The notes beneath the pieces were generated by a model. That model searched no databases. It saw nothing but the letters and a program-made list of their open reading frames with translations, and was not told the origin of the DNA. The position numbers and the translations under genes were made by a program. From contig ML664173.1 in NCBI GenBank assembly GCA_007570785.1, positions 14,169,933 to 14,233,932 on the forward strand: DNA of 64,000 nt. The letters are read 5' to 3'. Position 1 is the first letter of the stretch; the number at the start of each line of letters is the position of its first letter. Positions 1-10,266 of this stretch are shown piece by piece. This DNA comes from Antilocapra americana. Taxonomy: Eukaryota > Chordata > Mammalia > Artiodactyla > Antilocapridae.

Positions 1-533
1 GGGACTCACTTCCCTAGCATGTCGCCCTGCATTTCTGGCACAACCCGCATCTCCCACTTCCTAGCCCAGCCTGCAGAGCAGGGCTCACGTCTTACAGGGA
101 CAAGCAAAAGGCTGAGCAGCTTGGCTGCATCCTCATCTCCTCCCACTCACACATGTTGGCTAAAACCTCCAGTCTCTTCAGCTCTACAATGTGGTATTTT
201 TCCAGGTCCTAGGATAATACAATTTTGTGTTTATTGAGTGCCAATCACTTTTCCATGCCTTACAGGTTAGGCAAGGAAGGTTTTATTTCTCGTCATCTTC
301 CAGCTGGGATGATCGAGCACCAGAGAAGTTACATGACCACAGTGACGTACTAGGAAGGTCAGAGTGCCCCCCTATTCATTCCTTGCAGTGGCTTCTTCCT
401 CTTGATTAGGACCTTTAAGGCAATCATAAATCTTATTCTGGTTTTCAAATACTCTTCACATTCTTCCCTTTTTTTTTTGATAATTTGGCTGTATTTATAT
501 GCATTTATGTAAATATAAAATTACATTTATATA
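1..533. other. Unique sequence, possible degraded old repeat
   Basis: No gene is recognisable. The stretch at about 225-380 (a 'tttattgagtgccaa' phrase followed by a mutated body) resembles a very worn MIR or similar ancient repeat. The open frames here are short and have no domain. Low information content otherwise. Confidence 0.4.
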
Positions 534-650
534 GGACTTCTCTATTGGTCCAGTGGTTAAGATTCCATGCTTCCACTGCAGGAGGCATGGGTTCAATCCC
601 TAGGTGGGGAACTAAAATCCCACATGCTGTGTGGTATGGCCAAAAAAACC
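534..650 (+). repeat. CHR-type tRNA-derived SINE (short form)
   Basis: The copy begins 'ggacttctctattggtcc', contains a B-box-like 'ggttcaatccc', and ends in a short A-run after 'tggccaaaaaaa', as expected of the short cetartiodactyl CHR SINE. It is flanked by an 11-bp target-site duplication with one mismatch, acatttatata at 523-533 and acatttgtata at 651-661. This marks it as a genuine retroposition. Confidence 0.85.
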
Positions 651-1189
651 ACATTTGTATATTAAGCATATGTTTCTGTACATTAAATATATTGGCATTT
701 TGCATGCTCATCTCCAGCCTTGGCCATGGTTTCTCTGATCATTTTGATTGTCTTAGTTCATTTTTAGCAGAGTCCTTAGGAAGGATTCATGGAGATTTTT
801 TTAGATATTCAAAAGTATGCCTGCAATCTTCAGGCTTGGCTCTCAGTTTGTATGGATAGGACATCCTTTCCTCACTTTTACTTTCCTGGCATATTTTTAA
901 TATACTGACAAAGTATTGCTGTTGAAAAGTCCGATGACAATTTGACTTTATTTACGTTATAAGTGACTTGGCCTTTTGGGGAGCATTTGACTGCAATCAA
1001 TCCTTTCCCCTTGCCCTTGTCTCAGGGAGCTATGTGTTCCTGGACTGTAAGGACAAGGCTACAGGAAAGACAGCTTTTCCAGCTTTCTGCTCAAGACTTT
1101 GCTCTTCAGTTAGTTGTTTTCTTGAAGTGAAGAAAGGTGATCTCTTTCTTTCTGAGACTCTGCTTCCCTCCCCAACTTATATCTCCAGT
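651..1189. other. Unique sequence without recognisable gene
   Basis: Mixed-composition DNA; no repeat family, domain or RNA is recognised. Open frames reach at most about 120 codons and begin inside the neighbouring SINE. Confidence 0.4.
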
Positions 1190-1292
1190 GCTGTCCAATA
1201 GGACTCTCTATGATGGTGGAAAAGTTTTATGTCTGCACTGTCCAATACAGTAATCATACAATGGAAGCCACTGGCCACAGGTGGCTGTAAGA
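1190..1292 (+). repeat. Fragment of a hAT-like non-autonomous DNA transposon
   Basis: The phrase 'ctgtccaata' occurs twice (near 1192 and 1239) with 'ggccacaggtggct' after it. This matches the start of a common mammalian MER-type DNA transposon whose exact family I cannot name. Only the 5' part is present; the downstream side is replaced by L1 sequence. Confidence 0.55.
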
Positions 1293-1299
1293 ATTAGGA

Positions 1300-1950
1300 A
1301 CAAGGTGGAACCCAGTTGGTGGGAATGTAAATTAATGCATTCTCTGCAGAAAACAGTGTGGAGTCTTCTCAAAACACTAAAAATCGAACTACTATATGAC
1401 CCAGCAATTCCATTTCTGGTATATATCCAAAAAATCAAAAAATACTAATTCTAAAAGATACATGTACTTCAGTGTTCATAGCAGCATTGTTGATAATTGC
1501 CAAGGTATGGAAACAACCTTAAGTATTCATCAACAGATAACAGATGAATGGGTAAAGAAGATGTGTTATATATCAAAACACACACACACACAGACATACA
1601 ACAGAATACTACTCAGCCATAGAAAAGAATCTTGCCATTTGCAGCAACATGAATGGACTTGGAAGGCATTATGCTGAAATAAGTCAGACAAAGATAAATA
1701 CTATATGATATCACTTATATATGAAAATTAAGAATACAACAAACCAGTGACTATAACAAAAAAGAAGCAGACTCACAGATATAGAGAACAAACTAGTGGT
1801 TACTTGTGGTGGGGGAGTGGAAGATATAAAACTACTGGGTGTAAGATAAGCTCAAGGATGTATTATACAATATGAGTAAAAGAGCTAACATTATGTAGGA
1901 ACTGTAAATGGAAAGTAACTTTTAAAAATGGTACAGAGAATTTAATTAAT
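1300..1950 (+). mobile_element. L1 (old, L1MA-like) 3' part with ORF2 C-terminal relic
   Basis: The block carries the L1 ORF2 C-terminal signature ('cagtgtggag', 'atgacccagcaattcc', 'cagcattgttgataat') and then the 3'-untranslated region. Frames are broken by stops, and a CA run lies at 1579-1592. It is 5' truncated and divergent, so this is a fossil. Its 3' end abuts a Bov-A unit. Confidence 0.85.
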
Positions 1951-2033
1951 TGTTTGTTGTTCAGTCGTTAAGTCATGTCTGACTCTTTGCAACCCCATGG
2001 ACTGCAGCATACTAGGCTTCCCTGTCCTTCAAA
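1951..2033 (-). repeat. Bov-A unit, antisense
   Basis: This is the reverse complement of the shared 3' terminus of BovB and Bov SINEs ('cagtcgttaagtcatgtct', 'ccccatggactgcag'). It lies back to back with the sense BovB 3' end that follows, giving an inverted repeat with 2315-2390. Confidence 0.85.
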
Positions 2034-2390
2034 CTGTGGTGCTGGAGAAGACTCTTGAGAGTCCCTTGGACTGCAAGGAGATCAAACCAGTCAATCCTAA
2101 AGGAAATCAAACCTGAATATTCACTGAAAGGACAGATGCTGAAGCTCCAATACCTTGGCCCCCTGATGCAAAGGGCCGACTCATTGGAAAAGACCCTGAT
2201 GCTGGGAAAGAGTGAAGGAAAAAGGAGAAGGAGGCTGCAGAGGTTGAGAGGTTAGATAACATCACTGCCATCATGGACGTGAATCTGAGCGATCTCAAAC
2301 AGTGAAGACAGTGGTGGACAGGGAAACCTGAGGTGCTGCAGTCCATGGGTTCTCAAAGAGTCTGACATGACTGAGCCGCTGAGCAACAAC
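2034..2390 (+). mobile_element. BovB (RTE-type) LINE 3' end / ART2A-like copy
   Basis: The copy runs from 'gtggtgctggagaagactc' through 'gaccctgatgctgggaaag' to the terminal 'gtctgacatgactgagc' of the BovB 3' end. It is severely 5' truncated and mutated. A short open frame at 2055-2255 is only a decayed piece of the BovB C-terminal region. Confidence 0.85.
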
Positions 2391-2504
2391 ATCTCGGTTG
2401 GTGTCTCAAATGTGAGGGAAGCTGGGAAAAGTAGTTTTTAAGTTGGGCACATTGCCCAATATATAATGGTATGAGAATGTTGCGAGTAGAGAGTTATCTC
2501 ATGG

Positions 2505-2690
2505 CACTTAACCTTGTTGAGCACTTACTCAACGCTGGTTCTGAGCACTCTACATCCATCACCTCGCTGAATACCCGTAACACCTCCTTTAGATGGGAAA
2601 CCGAGGCATAAGGATTTAAGTAGTTATCTGACGTGGCAGAGCCAGGATCTGGATCCCGACAGTCTAACTCAAGAGCCAGAGCCCTTGACC
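2505..2690 (-). repeat. MIR SINE, antisense
   Basis: The order 'gagcacttactcaacgctgg', 'agatgggaaaccgaggca' and 'gtggcagagccaggatct' is the reverse complement of the MIR core and tRNA half. It is highly diverged, as expected for this ancient mammalian SINE. Confidence 0.75.
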
Positions 2691-3634
2691 TCTAGACAGA
2701 GCCCCACCTGATGGGGGCAGGGAGGCAGGGCAATTCCACCAGGGATGGAAGTTACCAGCACAGGCTGAAGAGAACCTGCCGAGGGCATTTGATCTGGGCT
2801 GGTCCCCAGCGCTGCCGTTGGGGCACCAAGTCCCTCCCCCACTCAGGTGATTTCCACCCGGGGCCTCTTGGCCCTCAGCCCATCAGGTCCCCAGAACCTC
2901 CCTCTCTGCTTCCATCTCCACGATGTCTTAGGCACAGCTGGTGGCCTGGTGAAGAGTCTGGCCTTTGGGTTCAGGGAAGCCGAGTTCAAAGCCATTCTTT
3001 GAGATCCAAGCAAGTTCCCCCACCTCTGAGGTGCACCCCCTTCTTATCTGGGGCCCAGCCCTGTTAATTCCTGTCCCTTCCTCTGTCCCCTCTTGTCCTC
3101 TCCTGTCCTTCTGTCTATTGTTCTGTCTTGGCCTTTTTTTTTTTTTTTTGGTTCTCCTCTGTTTTTCTCAAGCAGCATCTGTAATTCTTTCTTTAAAATA
3201 AACAAAGCATTCTTTCAACCAGGACTTAGTTTTTACACTCTCACTGTCCCGCTCTCTCCCTTCCCCATTTCACCCCTCCCTCCGTCTTTTCCCTCATCCC
3301 CCAAACCCTGCAGGTGCTGCCTTCCCCAGCCCCCCACCTGGCACTCAGCCACCCCCTGAACTCCCCTGAGGGAGCCCGCCAAGCCAGGGCCATAAAAATA
3401 ATGAAGCTGGCACGGCCCCCTCCCCAGGGCTCAGCCCTGCAGTCACTCACTGTCGCCAACAGGCCCAGCGTCTCCAGCTCCCTTCGTGGTGCTCAGGAGG
3501 AGAGAACCCAGAGTGAAGGGGACTTAGGTTTTCCTCCGAGGGCCTTTGCCTTCCTTGTTTCTGCTGCAATCTCTTCTGCCTGCTCTGGGCCCCCTTGAAG
3601 GAGTTTTTTGGCCCAAATGGGTCTCTCTCCTTCA
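2691..3634. other. GC-rich and CT-rich unique sequence
   Basis: No gene is recognised. The block contains a T-run (about 3128-3149), pyrimidine-rich sequence from 3060 to 3310 and a small MIR-like scrap near 2945-2992. Overlapping open frames on both strands have proline/serine-rich translations typical of compositional bias and show no domain. The 3370-3450 part is cleaner and could be functional non-coding DNA, but nothing specific supports that. Confidence 0.4.
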
Positions 3635-4034
3635 CTCAGCTCAGTTCAATCGCTCGGTCGTGTTCGACTCTTTGAGGCTCCATGGACCGCAGCGCGCCAG
3701 GCCTCCCTGTCCATCACCAACTCCTGGAGCTGATGCAAACTCATGTCCATTGAGTTGGTGATGCCATCCAAACACCTCATCCTCTGTCGTCTCCTTCTCC
3801 TCCCACCTTCAATCTTTCCCAGCATCAGGGTTTTTTCCAGTGAGTCAGTTCTTCACATCAGGTGGCCAAAGTTTTGGAGTATCAGCTTCGGCATCAGTCC
3901 TTCCAATGAACACCCAGGACTGATCTCCTTTAGGATGGACTGGGTGGATCTCCTTGCAGTCCAAGGGACTCTCAAGAGTCTTCTCCAACACCACAGTTCA
4001 AAAGCATCCATTCTTTGATGCTCAGCTCCTTTGC
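3635..4034 (-). mobile_element. BovB LINE 3' end, antisense
   Basis: The block starts with the antisense 3' terminus ('cagctcagttcaatcgctc') and continues through 'cccagcatcaggg' and 'caagggactctcaagagtc' to 'gatgctcagct'. This is about 400 bp of a truncated BovB on the minus strand, moderately diverged. Confidence 0.9.
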
Positions 4035-4856
4035 TCAGCAAACACTAATTAATTAACAATAATAATCGATAATACCAATAAATACCTTGCAAGGGGTGGA
4101 GATAGCATTTTAGTAGTGGAGGGCTGCACATTCTGTGATGGGTGGGCTGGAGCACCAGGGCTGGGTCTCCTGTCTTCCCTTTGCGTCTCTGGCCCTGAGG
4201 CTCTGACTTGTGGGCAAAGTTACTTTCTCTGCTACCAAACAAATCTACGTAATTTACCTCATTCATCCTCAGAGCAACCCTGCTTCACTGGTGAGGCAAT
4301 GCCCAAGTTCAAACAGCAGTGAGAGCCACGCTCCTACCACGAGGCTGCCCTGATTCGTGGGGACAATCTGCTTGTTTCGACAGGATCAGGGAGGAGTGTA
4401 GTGGCCACGATCCCCCTGCAGGACCCTGCGCAGCTGCAGGTCTGCCCAGAAAAGCTGTGTGAATTTGTGTGACAGACATCACAGCTACCCAAAGCCATTC
4501 CAAAGCCCCCTCTGTTTTACCCACCTTGCTCTAAACGGGATGCAAAATCACATACTCACTTTCCCAGTGTCTTTTGCAGCTAGACATGGCCAAGTCACTC
4601 GGGACCCACAAGTCACTTCTTTTTTCTACAAAAAAAAGTTTGTAGAAAACTCCAGGGAAGGTTTGCTGCCTTGGATATAAGGGGAGGGCCTTTCTACCTG
4701 TTCTATTCCTTCCTGCTTGGCATAGCAGTATGAGGATATAATATTGGGAGATGAAGTACCTGTTTTGTGAGCATGAGGTGGCAAGCTTTAGAACCCAAGC
4801 CAATATATGGAAGGCTGTAAAGAACCTGAGTCATAGAGCACTGCCCCTAAGCCTCA
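4035..4856. other. Unique sequence, no gene seen
   Basis: Apart from the weakly palindromic AT-rich stretch at 4046-4083, this is ordinary single-copy-looking DNA. The open frames are 60-90 codons, overlap on opposite strands and show no domain. Confidence 0.4.
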
Positions 4857-5029
4857 GGGGCTTCCCAGGTGGTGCAGTGGTAAAGAATCCACCCGCCAAT
4901 GCAGGAGATGCAAGAGATGCAGGTTCAATCCCTGGGTAAGGAAGATCCCCTGGAGTAGGAAATGGCAACCTACTCCAGCATTCTTGCCTGGAAAACTCCA
5001 TTGCATGCATGCAATGCAACTAGGCTCCC
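4857..5029 (+). repeat. Bov-tA SINE (tRNA-derived ruminant SINE), 3' truncated
   Basis: The tRNA-derived head ('cttcccaggtggtgcagtgg') and B box ('ggttcaatccctgggt') are present, followed by part of the Bov-A tail. It is flanked by an 8-bp repeat, aagcctca, at 4849-4856 and 5030-5037. The distal Bov-A terminus is missing and is replaced by a short 'gcatgcatgcaatgc' stretch. Confidence 0.85.
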
Positions 5030-5324
5030 AAGCCTCAAATTCCATTTCCAGTTGTATTATTATGGGAGGAAAAGAAACTTCTATTCATTTACATTTTTAC
5101 TATAGGCAGAGTAAATTCCCCCACCTCTTGGGGATGACCCACCACTGCCCTGCCAAGTTCCTCCTCTGCAGGACTTTACAATGGGCACTCCAGGATGATG
5201 GCCCTGTTTGCTGGCTGCTGCCTTTAGGCTGCTCAGCCACATGAAAAGCTTTCCAAGGAAGAGTCTGTCTTCTCTTCTCCTTATTTCTACCTGCATGAAT
5301 AAGTCTTTCTAGCATTCTCCTGTT

Positions 5325-5510
5325 ACCAGTTACGTGGACTCAGAAAGTGACTTAACCTCTCTGAGCCTCAGGCTGTTTGTCTGTAATGAGCAGATAATAA
5401 AAGTACCTACTTTATTGACTTAAGACTAAATAAGATAGTGAGCATTACACATTTAGCACAGGATCTGACCTACAGCACATAGTAGATACGAGCTATTATT
5501 GGTGATGTTA
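5325..5510 (+). repeat. MIR SINE, sense
   Basis: 'cttaacctctctgagcctca' followed by 'gataataaaagtacctac' and 'gacctacagcacatagtaga' matches the MIR core and 3' region. Confidence 0.8.
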
Positions 5511-5672
5511 TTATTGCTGTTGTTGTTATTCAGCCGCTAAGTTGTGTCCAACTTTTTGCGACTCCATGGACTGCAGCACAGCCAGGCCTCCCTGCCCCTC
5601 ACTATTTCCTGGAGTTTGCCCAAGTTCACATCCATTGAGGCAGTGATGCCATCCAGCCATCTAATTACTCGC
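5511..5672 (-). repeat. BovB/Bov-A 3' end, antisense
   Basis: A 'gttgttgttattcagccgc' lead-in is followed by the antisense BovB 3' end to 'gatgccatccagccatct'. It is inserted between MIR-derived blocks. Confidence 0.85.
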
Positions 5673-5689
5673 CAGAATAAATATATCAA

Positions 5690-5895
5690 CCAGATATTAC
5701 TCTCACCATTTTGCAGTTGAGGAAACTGATGTTCAAAGAGGTCAACAGACTTGCATGAGACAGCATAAGAGCTTGGGAGGGAATAATTAGAACTCAAATC
5801 AGTCTGGTTAAATCAAAGGGAAGTAACACATGTGAGGTGCCTGGGACTGTGCCTGGAGCATACCAGGTTCTCATTCAATGGTCATTGTTATTAAT
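5690..5895. repeat. MIR fragments in both orientations
   Basis: 5690-5810 reads as antisense MIR ('ttttgcagttgaggaaactg'). 5828-5895 reads as a sense MIR 3' end ('gtgcctggagcataccag'). Both are badly worn. Confidence 0.6.
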
Positions 5896-6606
5896 TCTAC
5901 TACCCTGACCTATGTCTGTTTATTTCATTAACATTTACTGAGTGCCAACTGGGCATGTGTCAGATTTTGTATGAAGAGGGAAGAATACAGTTTATCTGTC
6001 ACCCTATGCTTAAGGCCCTCTTCTACATCTTTTTGTTTCTATGAATTCACTGCAGTGGTGCAGCCTGTCCACAGGGGCGGGGATGGGGTCCAGCAGGTCA
6101 GAGAGCAGGGATCCCACACTCTCTTCCCTCCATTGTAACCGATCAGGGCTACTTTTCAACCCTTGAGATGGACTTCCCTTGTCCCACCTCTGGGCCTTGT
6201 TCGCCATCTCTTTCTCACCCACCAGAGGCAGCAGTCCCCTCCTCCCCTCTTCTGTTTCTGCCTTTGGAAATCCTGTCCATTTTCAAAGCCCAATTCACCT
6301 CCCACCCTGACCACAAAGGCTTCCTGGATGATCCCGCCCATCTTCCTTTGAACAACTCAGGCTGCTGTATCCACAGGGGATGGTTTAAATGTTTGAAGGC
6401 CAGCAGGTCATGGGCACTGGAGGGTAGGGGTGTGCCCCAGCTGTAAGTAATCATAAGGCTCTGTGGGGCTCCCCAGCTGAAGAGCAACCCTTGGAGTCCA
6501 CACAACTGACACTTAGCACTGGCTGACATAAATGGCAAGTATTTTAGAAATTTTTCATTTTTTTGCTCTTTATGGTGATTAAATTGTAAGCTTGTTTGAC
6601 TTTCTC
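5896..6606. other. Unique sequence, no gene seen
   Basis: Pyrimidine-rich around 6160-6310. A minus-strand open frame of 144 codons (6215-6649) runs into the adjacent SINE, is low-complexity, and has no domain or splice context. Confidence 0.4.
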
Positions 6607-6802
6607 TGGGCTTCCCTTGTGGCTCAGCTGGTAAAGAATACGCCTGCAATGCAGGAGACCTGGGTTCGATCCCTGGGTTGGGAAGATCCCCTGGAGAAGG
6701 AAAAGGCTACCCACTCCAGTATCCTGGCCTGGAGAACTCCATGGACTGTAGAGTCCATGGGGTTGCAAAGAGTCAGACACGGCTGAGAGACTTTCACTTC
6801 AC
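6607..6802 (+). repeat. Full-length Bov-tA SINE with target-site duplication
   Basis: A complete unit with the tRNA-derived head ('cttcccttgtggctcagctg'), B box ('ggttcgatccctgggt'), Bov-A body and 'gagactttcacttcac' tail. The flanking duplication ttgactttctc is exact at 6596-6606 and 6803-6813. Low divergence marks it as a relatively recent insertion. Confidence 0.95.
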
Positions 6803-6984
6803 TTGACTTTCTCACCATACCTAGCCTAGTGCCTTCATCAAGTGTATCTATTAGAAACACTTTGAGATGCAAATAACAGAAATAGAGGGTTACTTTTTTC
6901 TCCCATAACAGAGTCTGAGAGTAGATGGCCCTGGGGATGTTTCAGTGGCTCAACAGCACCAGGGCCAGCATCTCTGCAAGTCTT

Positions 6985-7280
6985 TGGGCTTTTAAAATAT
7001 TTTTTCTTATTGTGGTAAAGGTCACATAATACAAAGCATACTTTTTAAACTATATTTAACCATACAGTTCAGAGGCACTAAGTCCATTAACATTGGTGTG
7101 CAACTCTCAATATCATCATCTCCCAAATTTTTCATCTTCCTAAACTGAAATTTTGTCCCCACTAACTCCACATTCCCCCTCCCCATTCTCCATCCCCAGC
7201 CCACAGCATCCACTGATGTACTTTCTGACTCTATGAATTTGACTCTTCTAGGCCTCTTGTATAAGTGGAATCAAACAGTA
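6985..7280 (-). mobile_element. Old L1 (L1M) 3' untranslated fragment, antisense
   Basis: The phrases 'aaccatacagttcagaggca', 'cccattctccatccccagcc' and 'gtataagtggaatcaaaca' are the reverse complement of the L1M 3' end. Well diverged. Confidence 0.75.
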
Positions 7281-7859
7281 TTTGTCTGCACCCAATTGCC
7301 TGTCTCTTGGCTTTTCTCTCATGTTCAAAACACAGCTGCCATAGCTCCACAGCTCCAAACAGAAGACAAGGAACAGGGATGCCAGCGATAGCTATTCTTT
7401 CCAGCTTGCTCCTCTCCCTTAAATTTTATTGGCCACATAGTGTCACATGACCATCCTTAGCTGCAAAGGAGGCTGTACGTCTAAGAATCTAATAATTATT
7501 TTGTAAGCCTGAGGCGGAGGCAGGCTAGAAGTGAGGGGCTGGGCTGGGCGTTGTATTAGACAGTGGGCCACGAGTGTCCGTCGCACCTTGATGAATGAAT
7601 GAACCTAAGGGGGGGTTTTCATGTGCCCAAGTGTGTACTACGAAGGAACCCAGGGATCTGGTTTTCAGAGCCCTGTGTGGTCACTGCCTCATCAGAGGTC
7701 ATGCCTGATGAGAGCGTGCTCCCAGCTTTCCCTCAGGATCATCTTCCCTCTCTCCTCCACCAGGTCCCTTTGCAGGCTCCTCTCGATTATGGAATCCCAA
7801 TAAAGCTCTCTGCAGCTAGAAGAGGCAGGCAAGGGTTCATCCCATCTGCCGCCGGTCCC
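7281..7859. other. Unique sequence upstream of a candidate conserved element
   Basis: No repeat or gene is recognised. The 7600-8003 open frame (134 codons) crosses the AT-rich candidate conserved block and has no domain. Confidence 0.4.
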
Positions 7860-8025
7860 TGCCCCCATCCTGTCCATAAAAGATTGATAATGAAACCAAT
7901 ACCTTTCACTAGCGTAATTTTCATATTTAATGAGCGTGACTCAAAAACTATTACATTAATTAGTCAAATCCCACAAACCGTTAATGGTGCACGCAATAAT
8001 TAATACCGTATTCAATTAAAAAATG
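7860..8025. promoter_or_regulatory. Candidate conserved non-coding element
   Basis: This AT-rich block is not a repeat and is dense in transcription-factor-like motifs. It holds TGACTCA (AP-1-like) at 7937-7943, TTAATTAG (homeodomain-like) at 7956-7963, and further homeodomain-like AT cores around 8000-8020 ('aataattaatac'). Sharp composition change, CpGs retained in an AT context and lack of stop-free reading fit an enhancer-type element. Conservation is inferred, not measured. Confidence 0.4.
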
Positions 8026-8289
8026 ACCTGTTTTGGGGGCTTCTCCCAGGTTAGGGGTGTCGGGGGCTAGGAGTGTTTGCTGACAGGCTGGCAGAAGCCC
8101 CGTGGTTGCTTCTTGCCGCTGCTCTTTCTTTTCCTCTTTCTCTTCCCGGCACTTCGTGGAGGCAGAAGGTGCCGGGAGGACACGGTCCTCCCATCACGAC
8201 CCCATCCGGCTGGTGACTGGCTTCCCCTCTGCTTGGCTGCTCGCCCCCTCGCCCCTTCCCCCTCTGCCAAGCCGACAGCCTACTTGCTG
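8026..8289. other. GC/CT-rich spacer within a possible conserved cluster
   Basis: C/T-rich sequence ('ttcctctttctcttcccgg') with several CpGs. It has overlapping short frames on three phases but no domain. Confidence 0.35.
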
Positions 8290-8430
8290 TGATTTATGGG
8301 AGGGCCTGGCACAGGGCTCACAGACTGGAAAATTTCCAGTTTACACAAGAATTCCCTGAAAAATGAGCTTGGTTAATTTATTTCTTTCATTAACGAGTTT
8401 GAACTGTGAGATAATCTTTCTGAGCACCCC
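8290..8430. promoter_or_regulatory. Second candidate conserved non-coding block
   Basis: 'ggttaatttatttctttcat' followed by 'taacgagtttgaactg' is AT-rich, non-repeat and motif-bearing, close to the 7860-8025 block. It may be part of the same element. Inferred only. Confidence 0.3.
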
Positions 8431-9237
8431 CTGTGTGCCCACACTGCATTGTTCACACATGACAAGCTGCATCCTTGCCTGCCCCCCCTCCCATCTAGGC
8501 AGGACTTGGGAGGGCTGACAGTGGGGTGGGGGCAGTCCTTGGCCTGTTGGTCTGTCCGCCGAGACTAGGGGCCTGTGGCTGATTGGGGATCCCCTTGTCT
8601 CCCACCATCTTAATAACCAGGATTGAAGCTGGGGCTAAGTCAACAAGACCCTTTGGCCTCGTGTTGGCTCACTGCCCTTACAGAGGGCATGTCCCTGCTT
8701 AGGCCCTGTGCAGCTGAGAGGAGTTTATGTCAAAACGTTTCTCAATCTAGAACCTAAGACCAAAGAGTGGAGGTAGGATGTATCTGCAGGACCCAACTGG
8801 AGGGCAAGGCCTGAGACCAGGCCCACCCCTCACCTGTGTGGGCTGGAATGAGAGTGTGCCCCCCAACCTGTGGTTTTCCCACTTCTCTTTCTCCAGGATA
8901 CCCTGGCCTGCACCCCAAGCTTTGACCCTCTGCTATACAGCTCCCTCTTGAACATCCATCCGGCCTGGGGTGAGCATGTTGGAGGCTTGACCCACCTCCC
9001 AAGGGCGGATCCAGAAAAGAGGCCCACATAGACACTGGAAGCCACCGAGGGCCCAGTGGGCAGGGAGGATGCAGAATCTGTCTACAAAGGGCCACAGGCA
9101 TAGCTCCTGACTCCTTGTCCCATGGGGAGGGGCACAGCTGCAGAAGAGTGATGGTAGAGGGACAGGGACCCCATTGCCTGGGCGTAAGGGCAGATCTCAT
9201 GAAATTATGGTGGAAACACAATCGAAAACCAGAGGAG
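8431..9237. other. Unique sequence, no gene seen
   Basis: GC-moderate single-copy-looking DNA. A minus-strand 182-codon open frame (8754-9302) starts inside the CHR SINE and has no recognisable domain or conserved composition, so I do not call it a gene. Confidence 0.4.
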
Positions 9238-9365
9238 GGGGACTTCCCTGGTGGTCCAGTGGTTAAGACACCACACTTGCACTGCAAGGGATGCAGGTTC
9301 AAGCCCTAGTCTGGGAATTAAAGATCCCACATGATGAGTAATGTGGATAAAAACAAACAAACAAA
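9238..9365 (+). repeat. CHR-type tRNA-derived SINE (short form)
   Basis: 'gacttccctggtggtccagt', a B-box-like 'ggttcaagccc', 'ttaaagatcccacatgatg' and an 'aacaaacaaac' tail are all present. Confidence 0.85.
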
Positions 9366-9414
9366 ACCCATAGCAGGAGAGGGTGAAGTCAGGAGGAGGC
9401 AGCATAGTCATGGG

Positions 9415-9920
9415 TGGAGGACCTGGGCTTCGGAGCAGGACTGCCTGGTTGAAATCCTTACTCTGTCACTTTCTGGCTGTGCAACTATGTTCAAGTTATT
9501 TAACCTCTCTCTGATCTAAGTATCTTGGTTTGGATGAGGGTAAAAATTGTTTCCTTAAAGGGCTTCTGAGAGCCAGATAACCTAAGAATGCATGGAGCTC
9601 ACTCTCTGACACATAATAGGGATTCAATTGGTGGAAGTGAGTGTTGCCATATTAATGGGAGCATTATTAGGAGCCCTAGTGACAGTGTTTTGGAAACATC
9701 CAGCCTTGTGGTGGATATGGTGGACTCCGGAGGCACCTGCCTCTATTGCTTGCTGGCTGTGAGATCACAAGACCTTCCTGGGCCTTGGATTCCTCATTTC
9801 CAAAACAGCAATTCTAAAAACCACCTCACAGGGCATTATGCGAATGGAGTGGAATAACTCATGTTAAGGGTTTAGCACTTGATAAGCACTTAGACAAAAT
9901 CAGTTATTAGTATCTGTTAA
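9415..9920 (+). repeat. Two sense MIR SINE copies in tandem
   Basis: 9415-9640 shows 'gactgcctggttgaaatcc', 'gttatttaacctctctctga' and 'acacataatagggattc'. 9690-9920 repeats the order with 'ctggctgtgagatcacaag' and 'gggccttggattcctcattt'. Both are diverged MIRs. Confidence 0.7.
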
Positions 9921-9924
9921 GTGT

Positions 9925-10266
9925 CTGTTGTTGTTGTTCAGTTGCTAACTTGTATCCAACTCTTTGTGACCCTATGGACTGCAGCCTTCTTGGTCCTTCA
10001 CTGTCTCCTGGAGTTTGCTCAAATTCATGTCCATTGAGTCGGTGATGCCATCCAACCATCTCATCCTCTGCCACCCTCTTCTTTTGCCTTTCATCTTTCC
10101 CAGCATCAGGATCTTTTCGAGTGAGTTGGCTTTTCACATCAGATGGCCAAAGGATTGGAGCTTCAGCTTCAGCATCAATCCTTCCAATGAATATTCAGGG
10201 TTGATTTCCTTTAGGATTGATCTGGTTTGATCTCAAGAGTCTTCTCCAGCACCACAATTTAAAAGC
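9925..10266 (-). mobile_element. BovB LINE 3' end, antisense (left part of a split copy)
   Basis: Antisense BovB runs from its 3' terminus to 'accacaatttaaaagc', where an L1 begins. The sequence expected next in antisense BovB may be the short scrap at 11741-11753 and the block at 12494-12945. This is therefore probably the left piece of one older BovB split by later insertions. Confidence 0.85.

Noticed and set aside
8754..9302. 182-codon minus-strand open frame
   Set aside because: Starts in a CHR SINE, no domain, no splice or start context; composition explains it.
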